64,000 bases of DNA from Candidatus Eremiobacterota bacterium (GTDB lineage: Bacteria; Vulcanimicrobiota; Vulcanimicrobiia; Vulcanimicrobiales; Vulcanimicrobiaceae), in contig JAFAYE010000001.1 of NCBI GenBank assembly GCA_019240525.1, positions 2,205,300 to 2,269,299 of the forward strand. The letters are read 5' to 3'. The notes under the pieces are model-generated. The model was not told where the DNA came from and made no database searches. It saw only the letters and a list, made by a program, of their open reading frames with translations. Positions 28,798 through 38,964 of the stretch are shown here, piece by piece. A program made the position numbers and the translations under genes. The first letter of the stretch is position 1, and each line of letters starts with the position of its first letter.

Positions 28798-29869
28798 AGG
28801 CGCGGATTGTTGCGGCGCCTAAAATTTCGTCGCTGTCGGCGTCGAGTAGCGCGACGAGCTGGCCCGGCGTGATTGCGCGCTGCGGCGTTTCGAAGCGCAA
28901 CCGTAGCGAGCCGTCGTCCAAAATCGTCGCGAATGCCGGTGCCGGAGCCGAGCGATAGCGGATCATCGCGCGCAGTGGAATTTCTCGCCCAATGAATTGT
29001 TCGGGGCGAATCAAATTGACTTCGCCGGCTTCGAGCTCGTTGGAAAGCAGCTCGTCCTCGTGCCCGATGACGATCGTATTGTTCGCTGCGTTGATGCGCG
29101 TGACGTACCGCGCGCCGTCGCGTGCCGCCGGCAGCCGCGCGCGCTGGCCGACGGTGTAGTTGGCAATGCCGGAATGCTCGCCGACCAGCTCGCCCCCGGT
29201 CGTAACGATCTCACCGGTAACGGCGACCTCAGGTCGCATTCGCGAGAGAACCGTGCGATAGTCGCCGCCCTCGACAAAACAGATGTCTTGCGATTCGGTC
29301 TTGTCATGCACCGGCAAACCCAATCGGCGCGCATGGGCGCGCGTCGTAGCCTTGTCGAACTCGCCGAGTGGAAGCAAGAGCCGCTCGAGCTGCACCGGCG
29401 CGAGCTGCGCGAGCGCATAAGCTTGATCTTTGGCGTATTCATTTCGGAAGAGATGCGGCCCGTCGCGGCGCCGATCGATGCGCGCGTAGTGGCCGGTGGC
29501 GACATAACGCGCGCCAAGCCGATCGGCGTACTGCACGAGACTCCCCAGCTTGACGAAGTTGTTACACGACACGCAAGGATTTGGAGTACGGCCGCCAGCG
29601 TAATCGTTGGCGAAACGCTCGATGACGGTTCGACGAAAGACTTCTTCGAAATCGAGAACGTAGTGCGCAATGCCCAACACCGCGGCGCTGCGCCGCGCGT
29701 CGTCGAAGTCGTCGACTCCGCAGCAGCTCTTCGCGTGTGCCGGCCGCGATGGCGCGTACATCTTCATTGTAATTCCGACGACGTCGTAGCCGTTTTCCGC
29801 TAAGAGGCCCGCGGCAACGGCCGAGTCAACGCCGCCGCTCATCGCTGCAATTACGCGCTCTTTTGCCAT
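28787..29869 (-). CDS. mnmA: tRNA-specific 2-thiouridylase MnmA
   Basis: Thiolates U34 of Lys/Glu/Gln tRNAs. The ATG at 29869 ([10 protein letters not shown]) gives 360 aa. PP-loop SGGVDS at 11-16, catalytic Cys99 in TPNPCVSCN, second catalytic Cys197 in [10 protein letters not shown], and GQRARLPA-type tRNA-binding segment. The final codons (TTG TCA TCC TGA) are REP-repeat sequence, so the C-terminal LSS is supplied by the repeat. Divergent from the RodZ-like gene. Confidence 0.95.
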   Translation of the reverse strand: MAKERVIAAMSGGVDSAVAAGLLAENGYDVVGITMKMYAPSRPAHAKSCCGVDDFDDARRSAAVLGIAHYVLDFEEVFRRTVIERFANDYAGGRTPNPCVSCNNFVKLGSLVQYADRLGARYVATGHYARIDRRRDGPHLFRNEYAKDQAYALAQLAPVQLERLLLPLGEFDKATTRAHARRLGLPVHDKTESQDICFVEGGDYRTVLSRMRPEVAVTGEIVTTGGELVGEHSGIANYTVGQRARLPAARDGARYVTRINAANNTIVIGHEDELLSNELEAGEVNLIRPEQFIGREIPLRAMIRYRSAPAPAFATILDDGSLRLRFETPQRAITPGQLVALLDADSDEILGAATIRALSS

Positions 29870-29916
29870 ATAACGTGGACAGGATAACACTAGGGCGGGG
29901 CAAACTCAAAGGCTAA

Positions 29917-30660
29917 ATGCCAGGAGCGTCCGAAGCGCTGGGTGAGCGGCTTCGCGCGGCACGCGAGGCCCGTGGACTTTCACTCTCCGATGTCGCCGAG
30001 CAGATACGCATTCGCTCCCTCTACCTCGCGGCGATCGAAGAGGAGAACTGGAACACGGTCGGCGCGCCCGTCTACGTCCGCGGCTTCCTGCGCACGTACG
30101 CGCGCTTTTTGGGCATGGATCCCGAAGAGGCGGTTGCCGCGTTCAATCGCAATCAGCCGGCATACGGGTCGCCGCAAGCCGGTCCGGGGCGCCAGGGGGC
30201 CGAACCGGAAGGATCGTTACGGCGCAACTCTCTGCTGATTTGGATCGCCGGAGTAGTCGCCGTGCTCCTGATCGCCTTTGTCGTCTATAACGAGGTGACG
30301 CTGCGCCGGGCGCCGGTTGCCGCCAACGTGGCAGCGTCGCCGGTCGCGACCACGTCCCCGAGCGTGGCCGCCGCGACGCCGCTTCCCTCTCCGACCGCCG
30401 GGGCGCGCCCGTCAGGACCGGCCGGCGGCGCGAACTCGCTTGCACTGGTTCTCTTGGCGCCGTCCTGGCTCAGGGTCACCGTTGACGGAAGTGTTAGCAT
30501 GGAGGGTACGTTTCCGGCGGGAACCGCGAAGACGTTCCACGGAAAGAACGCGCTGGTGCGCATCGGCAATGCCGGCGGCGTCGAAATATACGTCGATGGC
30601 AAGGACGTCGGGAAGCTTGGAAAACCGGGCGACGTCGTCGAGCACACCTTCACGCTTTGA
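29917..30660 (+). CDS. RodZ-like helix-turn-helix membrane protein
   Basis: 247 aa. Cytoplasmic HTH_25 domain at about 7-70 (LGERLRAAREARGLSLSDVA, YVRGFLRTYARFLGM), one membrane helix at about 107-128, a Pro/Ala/Thr-rich linker, and a DUF4115 beta domain at the C-terminus (RVTVDGSVSMEGTFPAGT, GKNALVRIGNAGGVEIYVDG). This is the RodZ architecture, a partner of MreB in rod-shape maintenance. No mreB is nearby, so the functional link is from family knowledge. Confidence 0.83.
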   Translation: MPGASEALGERLRAAREARGLSLSDVAEQIRIRSLYLAAIEEENWNTVGAPVYVRGFLRTYARFLGMDPEEAVAAFNRNQPAYGSPQAGPGRQGAEPEGSLRRNSLLIWIAGVVAVLLIAFVVYNEVTLRRAPVAANVAASPVATTSPSVAAATPLPSPTAGARPSGPAGGANSLALVLLAPSWLRVTVDGSVSMEGTFPAGTAKTFHGKNALVRIGNAGGVEIYVDGKDVGKLGKPGDVVEHTFTL

Positions 30661-30680
30661 GAGGAGTATCGTAAAGATCC

Positions 30681-31172
30681 GTGGCGAGCGAATCCTCGTT
30701 CGACGTCGTTTCGCGCGTCGACGCGCAAGAACTCGACAACGCATTAAACCAAACGCGCAAAGAGATCGAAAATCGCTTCGATTTCAAACATAGCAAGACC
30801 CAGATCGATTTCGACGGTAAGAAGATCACGCTGATCTCCGACGACGAGCTGAAAATGCGCAACGTCGTCGACGTGCTGCAAAGCAAAGCCGTGCGGCGCG
30901 GTATCGATATCAAAGCCTTCGAGTTCGGTGCGCTCGAACCGGCCGCGGGCAGCACGGTCCGCCAAGTCGTCACGTTACGTAGCGGCATTCCAAAGGAGCA
31001 GAGCCGAGCTCTGCTCGCCCACATCAAGTCGTTGAAGCTCAAGGTGACGGCCCAATATCAAGACGAGCAAGTTCGCGTTGCCGCCAAGAGCAAGGACGAT
31101 TTGCAGAAAGTTATCACGGCGCTACGGTCGATGGAGTTCGAGCTCCCGCTGCAGTTTGTCAACTACCGGTAA
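30681..31172 (+). CDS. yajQ: YajQ-family protein
   Basis: 163-aa protein with two ferredoxin-like domains. Signatures: SSFDVVSRVDAQELDNALNQ at the N-terminus, RFDFKHSKTQIDFDGKKIT, and the C-terminal LPLQFVNYR. Members bind nucleotides or cyclic-di-GMP in some species and are linked with phage or virulence regulation. GTG at 30681; GAGGAG is 14 nt upstream, rather far. Confidence 0.93.
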   Translation: MASESSFDVVSRVDAQELDNALNQTRKEIENRFDFKHSKTQIDFDGKKITLISDDELKMRNVVDVLQSKAVRRGIDIKAFEFGALEPAAGSTVRQVVTLRSGIPKEQSRALLAHIKSLKLKVTAQYQDEQVRVAAKSKDDLQKVITALRSMEFELPLQFVNYR

Positions 31173-31182
31173 ACGAGGCGTC

Positions 31183-32556
31183 GTGCGAAGCGTTGCGTTT
31201 GTGAGTCTGGGCTGTGCGAAGAATTTGGTCGATACGGAAGTGATGATCGCCAAGCTGGGCGCGGCCGGTTGGCATTTGGAATCGCAAGCGAACCGCGCCG
31301 ATACCGTGGTGATCAATACATGCGCCTTCATCGATCCGGCGAAGGAAGAGTCTACGCACGTGATTTTGGAGCACGCGGCGCAGAAGCGGCCCAATCAGCA
31401 GCTCATCGTGGCGGGATGTTTGGCGCAGCGGTACGGCGCGCAGCTGCAAAGTCTGGTTCCCGAGATCGACGGGGTCGTCGGTACCGGCGCGTATGCCGGC
31501 ATCGTCGAGCTGCTCGACGACGTCGAGGCCGGGCGCCGGCCGGTGCGTCTGGAGATGCAGCCCGAACCGGAGCACGAATTTTTGCCTCGGCTGGTGACGA
31601 CGCCGCGCGCGACGGCGTACCTCAAGATTGCCGAAGGCTGCGATCACCCCTGTACGTTTTGCATCATTCCCGCCTTGCGCGGCCGGTTTCGCAGCCGCAG
31701 CGCCGAGTCGATCTGTGCCGAAGCGCGCGCACTCGTCGCCGGCGGCGCAAAAGAGCTCATCCTTATCGCGCAGGATACGTCGATGTGGGGACGCGACCGC
31801 GGCATACGCCGCGCGGGGCTCGCGCAGTTATTGGAACGCCTGCACGACATTGATGGCCTCGAGTGGATTCGGCTTCTCTATCTCTATCCCGCAACGGTCG
31901 ATCGCGAGCTCATCGACGCAATCGCCGGCCTTCCGAAGGTCTGCAAGTATATGGACATGCCGCTGCAGCACGCGCATCCCGAGGTGCTTCGCGCAATGCG
32001 CCGCCCGAGCAACGGCGAGCGGTATCTGGAAATCATCGAAGAGTTTCGTGCGCGCGTACCACAGATCACGATGCGCTCGACGTTCATCGTCGGATTCCCA
32101 GGCGAGCGCGAAGAGCACGTGGAGTACCTCGAAGCGTGGATCGAGCGCGCGCAGCTCGACCGGGTCGGCTTTTTCGAATACAGCGCCGAGGAAGGCACGC
32201 CGGCGGCCGAGCTCGCAGGCCGCACCGGCCTTCGCCGCCGCCGCGAACGATTGATTCGCTTGAGAGAAGCGCAGCGGCACGCTTCGGAACACGCGCGAAA
32301 CAAGCGTTGCGGCAGCCCCGTGCGCGTGCTGGTGGAAGAGTCGCGACGTTTGCGCGAACGCGATGCGTTGCAGCGAGAGCTCGGTGCCGCGCGGGCGTGG
32401 TACGGGCGTTCGCAAGGCGAGGCGCCCGGCGTCGACGGGGGCGTTTATTTTACCGGCGATGCCGAGATCGGCGAATTTGCCGACGTACGTCTCGACGGTT
32501 CCAACGCGATCGATTTCTTCGGGCGCAGCCTCTGCGCGCAGCCTGCGGCCGTATGA
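31183..32556 (+). CDS. rimO: Ribosomal protein S12 methylthiotransferase RimO
   Basis: Methylthiolates Asp88-equivalent of ribosomal protein S12. The GTG at 31183 with GAGG upstream gives 457 aa. N-terminal UPF0004 cluster Cys11, Cys47, Cys79; radical-SAM CDHPCTFC (C153, C157, C160); ALRGRFRSRS as in RimO rather than MiaB; C-terminal TRAM-like domain (about 375-450). ATGA overlap with the LCP gene. Confidence 0.94.
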   Translation: MRSVAFVSLGCAKNLVDTEVMIAKLGAAGWHLESQANRADTVVINTCAFIDPAKEESTHVILEHAAQKRPNQQLIVAGCLAQRYGAQLQSLVPEIDGVVGTGAYAGIVELLDDVEAGRRPVRLEMQPEPEHEFLPRLVTTPRATAYLKIAEGCDHPCTFCIIPALRGRFRSRSAESICAEARALVAGGAKELILIAQDTSMWGRDRGIRRAGLAQLLERLHDIDGLEWIRLLYLYPATVDRELIDAIAGLPKVCKYMDMPLQHAHPEVLRAMRRPSNGERYLEIIEEFRARVPQITMRSTFIVGFPGEREEHVEYLEAWIERAQLDRVGFFEYSAEEGTPAAELAGRTGLRRRRERLIRLREAQRHASEHARNKRCGSPVRVLVEESRRLRERDALQRELGAARAWYGRSQGEAPGVDGGVYFTGDAEIGEFADVRLDGSNAIDFFGRSLCAQPAAV

Positions 32557-33881
32557 TCGTTCGGCGCATCGCCCAGGTCGTCGGGCTCATCGTTCTGGCC
32601 GTCGGTTCGGCAATGGCCGGGTACGCGATCATCGAGCACCGCAATCCCGTGACGGCGTTCTCGCAGATCTTCGTCCCGGCGCCGCAACAGGTGTTCGGTA
32701 AGCCGAACTTGCTCGTGCTCGTCGAAGGGTTGGATTACGACTACACGCCCAGCGACGAAGAGTATTCGACGAACTCGCGCAGCGACGTGATCTGGGCCGT
32801 CAACCTCGACTTCGCCAACAAGCGCGTGGACCAGCTTTCAATTCCGCGCGATATGGTCGCGACACTGCCGAACGGCACGCAGGCGAAGATCAACCAAGCC
32901 CAGTCCGACGGCGGCGTGAACGAGGCGAAGAAGGTTATCGCGCAATGGTTGGGGATTCCGGAGTTCGACCGCTACATCGTCTTACGCATCGATGCTACCA
33001 AGGCTTTCATCGGTGCGGTCGGCGGGGTGAACGTGGATGTGAAGTCCTCCGACTGCCTACGCTATCATACCGGCTGCAGCGGCGATTCGCTCAACTATGA
33101 CGACACCTGGGGGCATCTGCACATTCATTTAAAGGAAGGCATGCAGCATCTCAACGGCGAGCAGGCGGTCGCGTACATGCGCTTCCGGCACGACTGGTGC
33201 AGCGACCCCTGCCGTATCATGCGTCAACAGCAAGTGCTTCATGCCCTCATCGATAAGCTCAAAGGCGATCGTTTTAACACATTGATCCATCTGGGCGATT
33301 TGCTCAACGTCTTTCGCAAGTACGTGCAGACCGATTTTTCCAATTCGGAGCTCATTTCGATCGCGAGCTACTACCAAGGCATTCCGAACTCCGCGATCGT
33401 CAGCAATCAGGTGCCATACACCAGCGACATCGATCTGCCCGGCTATGGCGACTCGCTAGTTCCGGATACCACAGCGCGCGCGCATTTGGTCGCGACGATG
33501 CTCGTCGAGCCGCCCGTGCCGATACCATCGCCCGACGCGCTCGCGCTTGCCGCGATTCCGGCTGCGACCTTGCGCGTTGATGTCGAGAACGGCAGCGGCG
33601 TTACCGGCGCAGCCGCTCGCATGGCTGCGACCTTGCGCCAGCGCGGCTTCACGATCGGCGCGGTCGGCGATGCGGAACGATCCGACTATGCGAGCACCGA
33701 GATCCACGAGCACTCAAACGTCACGTTTGCCGGCGCGAAAGTGCGACAGGCGCTGCCAGGCGCGCTGCGCAACGCGCCGGTGATCGGCGATTCTGCCGCG
33801 ACCGCGTCGCCGGCGTCGACCGCAACGGTGACGAGCGACGTAACGGTGATCGTCGGCAGCGATTTTGCAAAGAGTTCGTAG
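32553..33881 (+). CDS. LytR-CpsA-Psr family protein
   Basis: 442 aa: N-terminal membrane anchor (about 5-25), LCP catalytic domain (about 45-290: LLVLVEGLDYDYTPSDEE, SRSDVIWAVNLDFANKRV, LSIPRDMVATLP, GEQAVAYMRFRHD), then a LytR_C domain (about 335-440: LRVDVENGSGVTGAAARMA). LCP enzymes transfer glycopolymers from lipid carriers to peptidoglycan or proteins. Cys pairs at DCLRYHTGC and CSDPC are unusual for the domain and could form disulfides. Next to a polysaccharide deacetylase, which fits envelope glycan work. Confidence 0.9.
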   Translation: MIVRRIAQVVGLIVLAVGSAMAGYAIIEHRNPVTAFSQIFVPAPQQVFGKPNLLVLVEGLDYDYTPSDEEYSTNSRSDVIWAVNLDFANKRVDQLSIPRDMVATLPNGTQAKINQAQSDGGVNEAKKVIAQWLGIPEFDRYIVLRIDATKAFIGAVGGVNVDVKSSDCLRYHTGCSGDSLNYDDTWGHLHIHLKEGMQHLNGEQAVAYMRFRHDWCSDPCRIMRQQQVLHALIDKLKGDRFNTLIHLGDLLNVFRKYVQTDFSNSELISIASYYQGIPNSAIVSNQVPYTSDIDLPGYGDSLVPDTTARAHLVATMLVEPPVPIPSPDALALAAIPAATLRVDVENGSGVTGAAARMAATLRQRGFTIGAVGDAERSDYASTEIHEHSNVTFAGAKVRQALPGALRNAPVIGDSAATASPASTATVTSDVTVIVGSDFAKSS

Positions 33882-33882
33882 C

Positions 33883-34689
33883 GTGAAGGGACTCTCCGTC
33901 ATTGTCTTGGCAGCTGCGGTGATTTACGGCGGCTGGCGTCTGATCGTCCACAAGAGCAACGTGCCGCCCGCGCTCGTTACGCCGGCGTCGAACGTGCATC
34001 TCGAGTTTTCCGGCGACGTCGGTTCGCGTCTCTACCGAATGTCGCACGACCTACGCTCCGCTGACCGCTCGCGGCGTCCGCGGCTGATCGCACTGACGTT
34101 CGACGACGGTCCATATCCGATCTACACGCCGATGCTGCTCGACGTTCTGCGCGATCTGCACGTTCCGGCGACGTTCTTTCTCATCGGCAAAGATGCAGAG
34201 CAATGGCCCGAGATTACGCAGCGCATCGAGGCCGACGGGAACGAGATTGCCGATCACACGTATACGCATCCCAATCTCGATCAAGAATCGGCCGAGGCCG
34301 TCCGCAAAGAGATCGTCGAGGGAGGCGATACGCTGTGGGCGCTCACGCACGACCCGGCCGCACGAACGTTCATGCGACCCCCGCACGGCCGCTACACCGA
34401 GCAGACGCTGCAGATCGCGCAAGCCCTCGGCTATTCCGTCGTGCTCTGGACCGACGACAGTGGCGATTGGCGAACGTTGACAGTACCCCAGCTCCAGCGG
34501 CATTTGCTCGCACACGCTACTGCACCTGAGATCGTCTTGCTCCACAGCGGTAAGCTGGCGACGATCCAAGCATTGCCGTACGTCGTCGCGCGCTTCAGAG
34601 CGGCGGGCTACCGTTTCGTCACGGTTGGCGAGCTGCTCAAGCTCGTGCAGACCGACGAGCTCAACCATCCGCTTCGGCACGCTGTTTAG
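33883..34689 (+). CDS. NodB-type polysaccharide deacetylase
   Basis: 268 aa from the GTG at 33883, 1 nt after the LCP stop. Membrane anchor at about 3-22, then carbohydrate esterase 4 domain: LTFDDGPYPIYT (Asp74 base, Asp75 metal), HTYTHPN (His125, His129 metal ligands), RPPHGRYTEQ, LWTDDSGDW, and VLLHSG. Removes N-acetyl groups from peptidoglycan or other glycans outside the membrane. Confidence 0.92.
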   Translation: MKGLSVIVLAAAVIYGGWRLIVHKSNVPPALVTPASNVHLEFSGDVGSRLYRMSHDLRSADRSRRPRLIALTFDDGPYPIYTPMLLDVLRDLHVPATFFLIGKDAEQWPEITQRIEADGNEIADHTYTHPNLDQESAEAVRKEIVEGGDTLWALTHDPAARTFMRPPHGRYTEQTLQIAQALGYSVVLWTDDSGDWRTLTVPQLQRHLLAHATAPEIVLLHSGKLATIQALPYVVARFRAAGYRFVTVGELLKLVQTDELNHPLRHAV

Positions 34690-34704
34690 AGGTTTGTTAG
34701 AAAA

Positions 34705-34917
34705 ATGCCGCGACAGATCATCGACACGGAATCGAGCCGCCCGGCCTACGTTCGCCGGCGCGCGCGCCGGATGGTAATTTCATTGCTCGTCTTCGCGCTG
34801 CTCGTAGCCGCCATCTGGTTCCTTGCTCATCGCGCCATCGGCCAGGAAATTGGGTCGAGTGCGGGAACCGCATCGCTGTGCCTGTTTATAGAAAAAGAGG
34901 TCCCGTGCGCGCGTTGA
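34705..34917 (+). CDS. Small single-helix membrane protein
   Basis: 70 aa. Basic N-terminus (VRRRARRMV), one hydrophobic helix (about 24-43, VISLLVFALLVAAIWFLAHR), then a short polar tail. AGAGG lies about 14 nt before the ATG. Overlaps the next gene's start by 13 bp. No recognised family; it may assist the envelope genes around it. Confidence 0.5.
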   Translation: MPRQIIDTESSRPAYVRRRARRMVISLLVFALLVAAIWFLAHRAIGQEIGSSAGTASLCLFIEKEVPCAR

Positions 34918-36056
34918 GCTTTCTTGCGCTGGTCATGACCGGCGCGATCGTTGCATGCAGCAATTTGGGGCAAACGTCGGGTGTTAACGTTGGGCCGAAC
35001 TTCCCTTCGAAAACGCTCTACGCTACCAATAGCAATCAGAACGCCATCAGCATCTACTCCAACGGTACGAAGAGTGGTGGAGGCCCCGCCTACCAGATCG
35101 GCGGGTCGACCACGTCGCTCAACGGGCCACAGTATCTGGCCTTCGACCGGGGCCAGAATCTTTGGGTGACCAACTATAATCCGAGCACCAATAAAGCAGC
35201 GCTGCTTGAGTTCGAAGCACTTGCGACGGGCGACGTTGTGCCGCTCAGCGTCTCGGCGCTTCCCGGACGACCGCGCGGCATCGCCTTCACTCCGAAAGGG
35301 CCGACGCCCGCGCCGTCGAGCTCGGCAAGCCCAGTGCCGCGAATCATGGTGATCGCCGACAACGATCCCACGACGACCTACCCCAACGAAATCTTGCTCT
35401 ACGCCTTCGGCTCGACGTCGCCATACCAATCCATCGCCGGACCTAGACCGGACCTTCATCTGCCCGGCGGAGTCGCGATTGACGGACAAGGGCACATTTA
35501 CGTCGCCAACATTCAAGGTAAGTCGGTCTCGCAGTTCTTGTTGCCGACGCCCTCGCCGACGCCCAAACCGACGGCAACGCCATCGTCGACGCCTTCGCCC
35601 TCACCTTCGCCCAGCTCAAGTGCGTCGCCGAGCCCCACGCCTTCGCCGACGCCGACGCCGGTCAATATCAGGCCGCGCTTCAGCATCGGCGCAAAGAACG
35701 GTGTCATCACTCCGTTCGGCGTTGCCCTCGATCCGCAAGGCAACATTTACATCGCCGATCAGGGCAAGCCCAATGCCGGCTGTGGATCGAGCGAAGGTCC
35801 GGCGATTCTGGTCTTCCCGCCGTATAACAAAAAGATTCCGTATACCAAGCCGATTCGCAAGATCCACGGCTGCAACACGCATTTGATCGCCCCGACCGAC
35901 GTGAAAGTGAACTCCGACGGCGTCACCTTCGTAGCGGATACCACCAAGAGCGGCGCAGGCATCATTCTCATCTTTGCCGCCGGGGCAAACGGCAATGCAA
36001 CGTCAACCTCGTACACGTCGCCGGGCGCGGTAACCGGAATCGGGATCGTGCCGTAG
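34905..36056 (+). CDS. NHL-like beta-propeller lipoprotein with Pro/Ser/Thr linker
   Basis: 383 aa from the GTG at 34905 (AGAGG 4 nt upstream). Lipoprotein signal VRALSFLALVMTGAIVAC. The mature part has NHL/SMP-30-like blades (LYATNSNQNAISIYSNG, GVAIDGQGHIYVANIQG, GVALDPQGNIYIADQG) interrupted by a repetitive linker of about 40 residues made of TPSPTP-type units (about 210-250). Function unknown; likely surface display or binding. Ends 6 bp before secA. Confidence 0.8.
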   Translation: MRALSFLALVMTGAIVACSNLGQTSGVNVGPNFPSKTLYATNSNQNAISIYSNGTKSGGGPAYQIGGSTTSLNGPQYLAFDRGQNLWVTNYNPSTNKAALLEFEALATGDVVPLSVSALPGRPRGIAFTPKGPTPAPSSSASPVPRIMVIADNDPTTTYPNEILLYAFGSTSPYQSIAGPRPDLHLPGGVAIDGQGHIYVANIQGKSVSQFLLPTPSPTPKPTATPSSTPSPSPSPSSSASPSPTPSPTPTPVNIRPRFSIGAKNGVITPFGVALDPQGNIYIADQGKPNAGCGSSEGPAILVFPPYNKKIPYTKPIRKIHGCNTHLIAPTDVKVNSDGVTFVADTTKSGAGIILIFAAGANGNATSTSYTSPGAVTGIGIVP

Positions 36057-36062
36057 CGACCC

Positions 36063-38714
36063 ATGGCGTTTCTCAAGTCCATCATTGACGGCAACGAGCG
36101 CGAAGTCGCTCGTCTGCGCCGGACCGCGAAGGCGGTAAACGAGTTCGAGCCGCAGCTCACCGCACTCTCCGACGCGGAGCTGCAAGCCAAAACCCCGGAG
36201 TTCAAGAGCCGCATCGAGCAAGGCGAAGCGCTCGATGCGATGTTGCCCGAGATTTTCGCGGTCGTGCGCGAGGCCGGAAAACGAACGATCGGCATGCGCC
36301 ACTTCGACGTGCAAATCATGGGTGGTCAAGTGCTATACGAAGGGCGTATCGCCGAGATGAAGACGGGCGAAGGCAAAACGCTCGTCGCCACCTTGCCGGT
36401 CTACGCGCGAGCGCTCGAAGGACGCGGCGTTCACGTCGTTACGGTCAACGACTATTTAGCGCGCCGCGACGCGGAGTGGATGGGGCCCGTCTACGAATTC
36501 CTCGGCCTGAAGGTGGGCGTGATTCAACACGGACTCGATTCGGCACAACGCCGTGCCGCGTATTCGTGCGACGTCACCTATGTGACCAACAACGAAGTTG
36601 GTTTCGATTATCTGCGCGACAACATGGCCTGGCAAGTCGAAGATCTCGTTCAGCGCGAGCTTTACTTTGCGCTCGTCGACGAAGTCGACTCGATCCTGGT
36701 TGACGAGGCGCGCACTCCACTGATCATCAGCGGACCGTCGCAAGAGTCGGGCGAGCTCTACGATAAGTTCGCGCAAATCATCCCGCGGCTGAAGAAGGGT
36801 GAAGACTACACTGTCGATGAGAAGGCGCATGCCGTTCCGATTACGGAAGCCGGCGTTGCGCGCGTCGAGAAGATGCTGGGCATTCAAAATCTCTACGAGC
36901 AACGGAATATCGAGCTGACGCATCAGCTCAACGCCGCGCTCAAAGCCTGGAACCTCTTCCACCGCGACCAGCAGTACATCGTCAAAGAAGGCGAAGTGAT
37001 CATCGTCGACGAGTTTACCGGCCGTCTGATGTACGGCCGGCGTTACTCCGACGGCATTCACCAAGCGATCGAAGCGAAGGAAGGCATCAAGGTTCGCGGC
37101 GAGGACCAGACGCTGGCGACGATCACGTTCCAGAATCTTTTCAGACTGTACGACCACCTCGCCGGCATGACGGGCACGGCGAAGACCGAGGAGCGGGAGT
37201 TTCGCGACATTTACGGCCTCGACGTGGTCGTCGTTCCGACCAATATGCCGATGGTGCGCAAAGACGCCTCGGACATCGTTTACAAATCGGAGAAGGCGAA
37301 GTTCGACGCCGTCGTCAACGAAATCATCGCCGAGCATCAGAAAGGACGACCGGTGCTCGTCGGCACGCGTTCGATCGAAAAGAGCGAGCTGCTGGCCACG
37401 ATGTTGCGGCGCAAAGGCGTCGAGTGCAACGTGCTCAATGCCAAGTACCACGAGCAAGAAGCCGAAATCATCAAAGATGCCGGGCAGACCGCGCAAGTGA
37501 CGATCGCGACCAACATGGCCGGCCGCGGCACGGATATCAAACTCGGCGACGGCGTTGCACGCAACGGCGGCCTGCACATCATCGGCACGGAACGCCATGA
37601 ATCGCGGCGCATTGATAACCAGCTGCGCGGACGTTCGGGCCGCCAGGGCGACCCCGGATCGTCGCGGTTCTACGTTTCGCTCGAAGACGAAGTGATGCGG
37701 CTCTTCGGCGGCGAGCGCATGACCAACATCATGGAGCGCGTCGGCTTCACCGACGAGCAGCCGATTGAATCGGGACTCGTCACCCGATCGATTCAGCGTG
37801 CTCAGGGCAAGGTGGAGAACCACAACTACGAGATTCGCAAACACGTCCTCGAGTACGACGACGTGATGAACAAGCAGCGCACGATTATTTATGCCGACCG
37901 GCGCGCAACGTTAGAAGGTAAGTTCGACTCGCGCACGTTCATGCTGCAGACGCTTCAAGCCAAAGTCGACGAGACGGTTGAGGAGAACGCGCCCGAGAAC
38001 GCGCATCCCAGCGAATGGGACCTCGAGGAAATGATCAACGCGCTCGAGTTAATTTTTCCGATCAAGGGAGATTTGCGGGTCGAAGATCTTGCGGGAAAGG
38101 ATCGTGAGGAGATTCGCCGCTTGCTGCGCGAACGCGCGCGTGAGGCGTACGAAGCCAAGGAGCGCGAAGTGACGCCGGAGATTCTGCGCGTCGTCGAGCA
38201 GCGCTATCTCTTATTGCCGATCATCGATCGGCAATGGGTCGATCATCTTTATGTGATGGATCATTTGAAGACCGGCATCGGGCTGCGTGGTTACGGTCAA
38301 AAAGATCCGCGCGTCGAGTATGAGAAAGAAGCCTTCGAGATCTTCGAGTCGCTCAAGAACAACATCGCCGATGAGGCGATCAAAGGCGTTTTCCGCGTCG
38401 TAATCGAGCAGGGTCCCCCCGACCAACAACTTCGTCCGTACGAATCGGGGCCGCCACAGTTCGAACCCATTCCGTCGGGCCAGATGGTTCCGCAGCCCGT
38501 CGCCGCCGGCAACGCGTTGCCGCCGCAACAACTCGAGCAAATGCTCGGCCCGATGCCCAGCGGCGGCCGCCGCGTGCAGCAGCTACACACGAACAAAGAC
38601 GACGAGTCGCCCGCCAAGCCTCTGCATCGTGACCAGCCAAAAGTCGGCCGCAACGAACTATGTCCCTGCGGCAGCGGACGCAAATTTAAAAAGTGCCACG
38701 GGACCGCTGCATAG
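36063..38714 (+). CDS. secA: Preprotein translocase ATPase SecA
   Basis: 883 aa. DEAD motor with Walker A TGEGKT (101-106), [53 protein letters not shown]; preprotein cross-linking and helical scaffold domains between. The C-terminal zinc-binding tail [13 protein letters not shown] (C867, C869, C878, H879) is intact. It drives Sec export of the many lipoproteins encoded around it. Last clear housekeeping gene of the window. Confidence 0.98.
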   Translation: MAFLKSIIDGNEREVARLRRTAKAVNEFEPQLTALSDAELQAKTPEFKSRIEQGEALDAMLPEIFAVVREAGKRTIGMRHFDVQIMGGQVLYEGRIAEMKTGEGKTLVATLPVYARALEGRGVHVVTVNDYLARRDAEWMGPVYEFLGLKVGVIQHGLDSAQRRAAYSCDVTYVTNNEVGFDYLRDNMAWQVEDLVQRELYFALVDEVDSILVDEARTPLIISGPSQESGELYDKFAQIIPRLKKGEDYTVDEKAHAVPITEAGVARVEKMLGIQNLYEQRNIELTHQLNAALKAWNLFHRDQQYIVKEGEVIIVDEFTGRLMYGRRYSDGIHQAIEAKEGIKVRGEDQTLATITFQNLFRLYDHLAGMTGTAKTEEREFRDIYGLDVVVVPTNMPMVRKDASDIVYKSEKAKFDAVVNEIIAEHQKGRPVLVGTRSIEKSELLATMLRRKGVECNVLNAKYHEQEAEIIKDAGQTAQVTIATNMAGRGTDIKLGDGVARNGGLHIIGTERHESRRIDNQLRGRSGRQGDPGSSRFYVSLEDEVMRLFGGERMTNIMERVGFTDEQPIESGLVTRSIQRAQGKVENHNYEIRKHVLEYDDVMNKQRTIIYADRRATLEGKFDSRTFMLQTLQAKVDETVEENAPENAHPSEWDLEEMINALELIFPIKGDLRVEDLAGKDREEIRRLLRERAREAYEAKEREVTPEILRVVEQRYLLLPIIDRQWVDHLYVMDHLKTGIGLRGYGQKDPRVEYEKEAFEIFESLKNNIADEAIKGVFRVVIEQGPPDQQLRPYESGPPQFEPIPSGQMVPQPVAAGNALPPQQLEQMLGPMPSGGRRVQQLHTNKDDESPAKPLHRDQPKVGRNELCPCGSGRKFKKCHGTAA

Positions 38715-38819
38715 CGGGATAGGAGTTGGACCCCCAAAATTGTGCGCCCCCCAATCCCACGCGCTAAGCCATCCAATTCTCGGCCCGTCAATCTAAGCCA
38801 TAACGCGTTAAGCGACAGG

Positions 38820-38960
38820 CGATCTAAACTGCGAGCACTGCGAGGCGCTGCGAGGCATTAATGCGAGGCGTTTTACGCGTTTCGATCGGCGCCGGGTTGC
38901 GCAGCTGCGAGGCTTTACGCCGCTACGCGCCTAGCGCGATGCGGCCTCGCGAGCGCGGGG
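38820..38960 (-). repeat. 3'-end repeat, copy 1
   Basis: Read on the minus strand from 38960, it starts CCCCGCGCTCGCGAGG, continues through CGCTAGGCGCGTAGCG and GCCTCGCAGCTGCGCA, and reaches CGGCGCCGATCG at 38882; a less conserved distal part with repeated TGCGAGGC extends to about 38820. It begins 4 nt after the stop of the minus-strand CPBP gene. Confidence 0.85.
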
Positions 38961-38964
38961 GGGG

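Noticed and set aside
36456-37844. 462-aa minus-strand ORF inside secA
   Set aside because: Exact antisense of a conserved gene; long open frames on the opposite strand are common at this GC content and the product is not protein-like.
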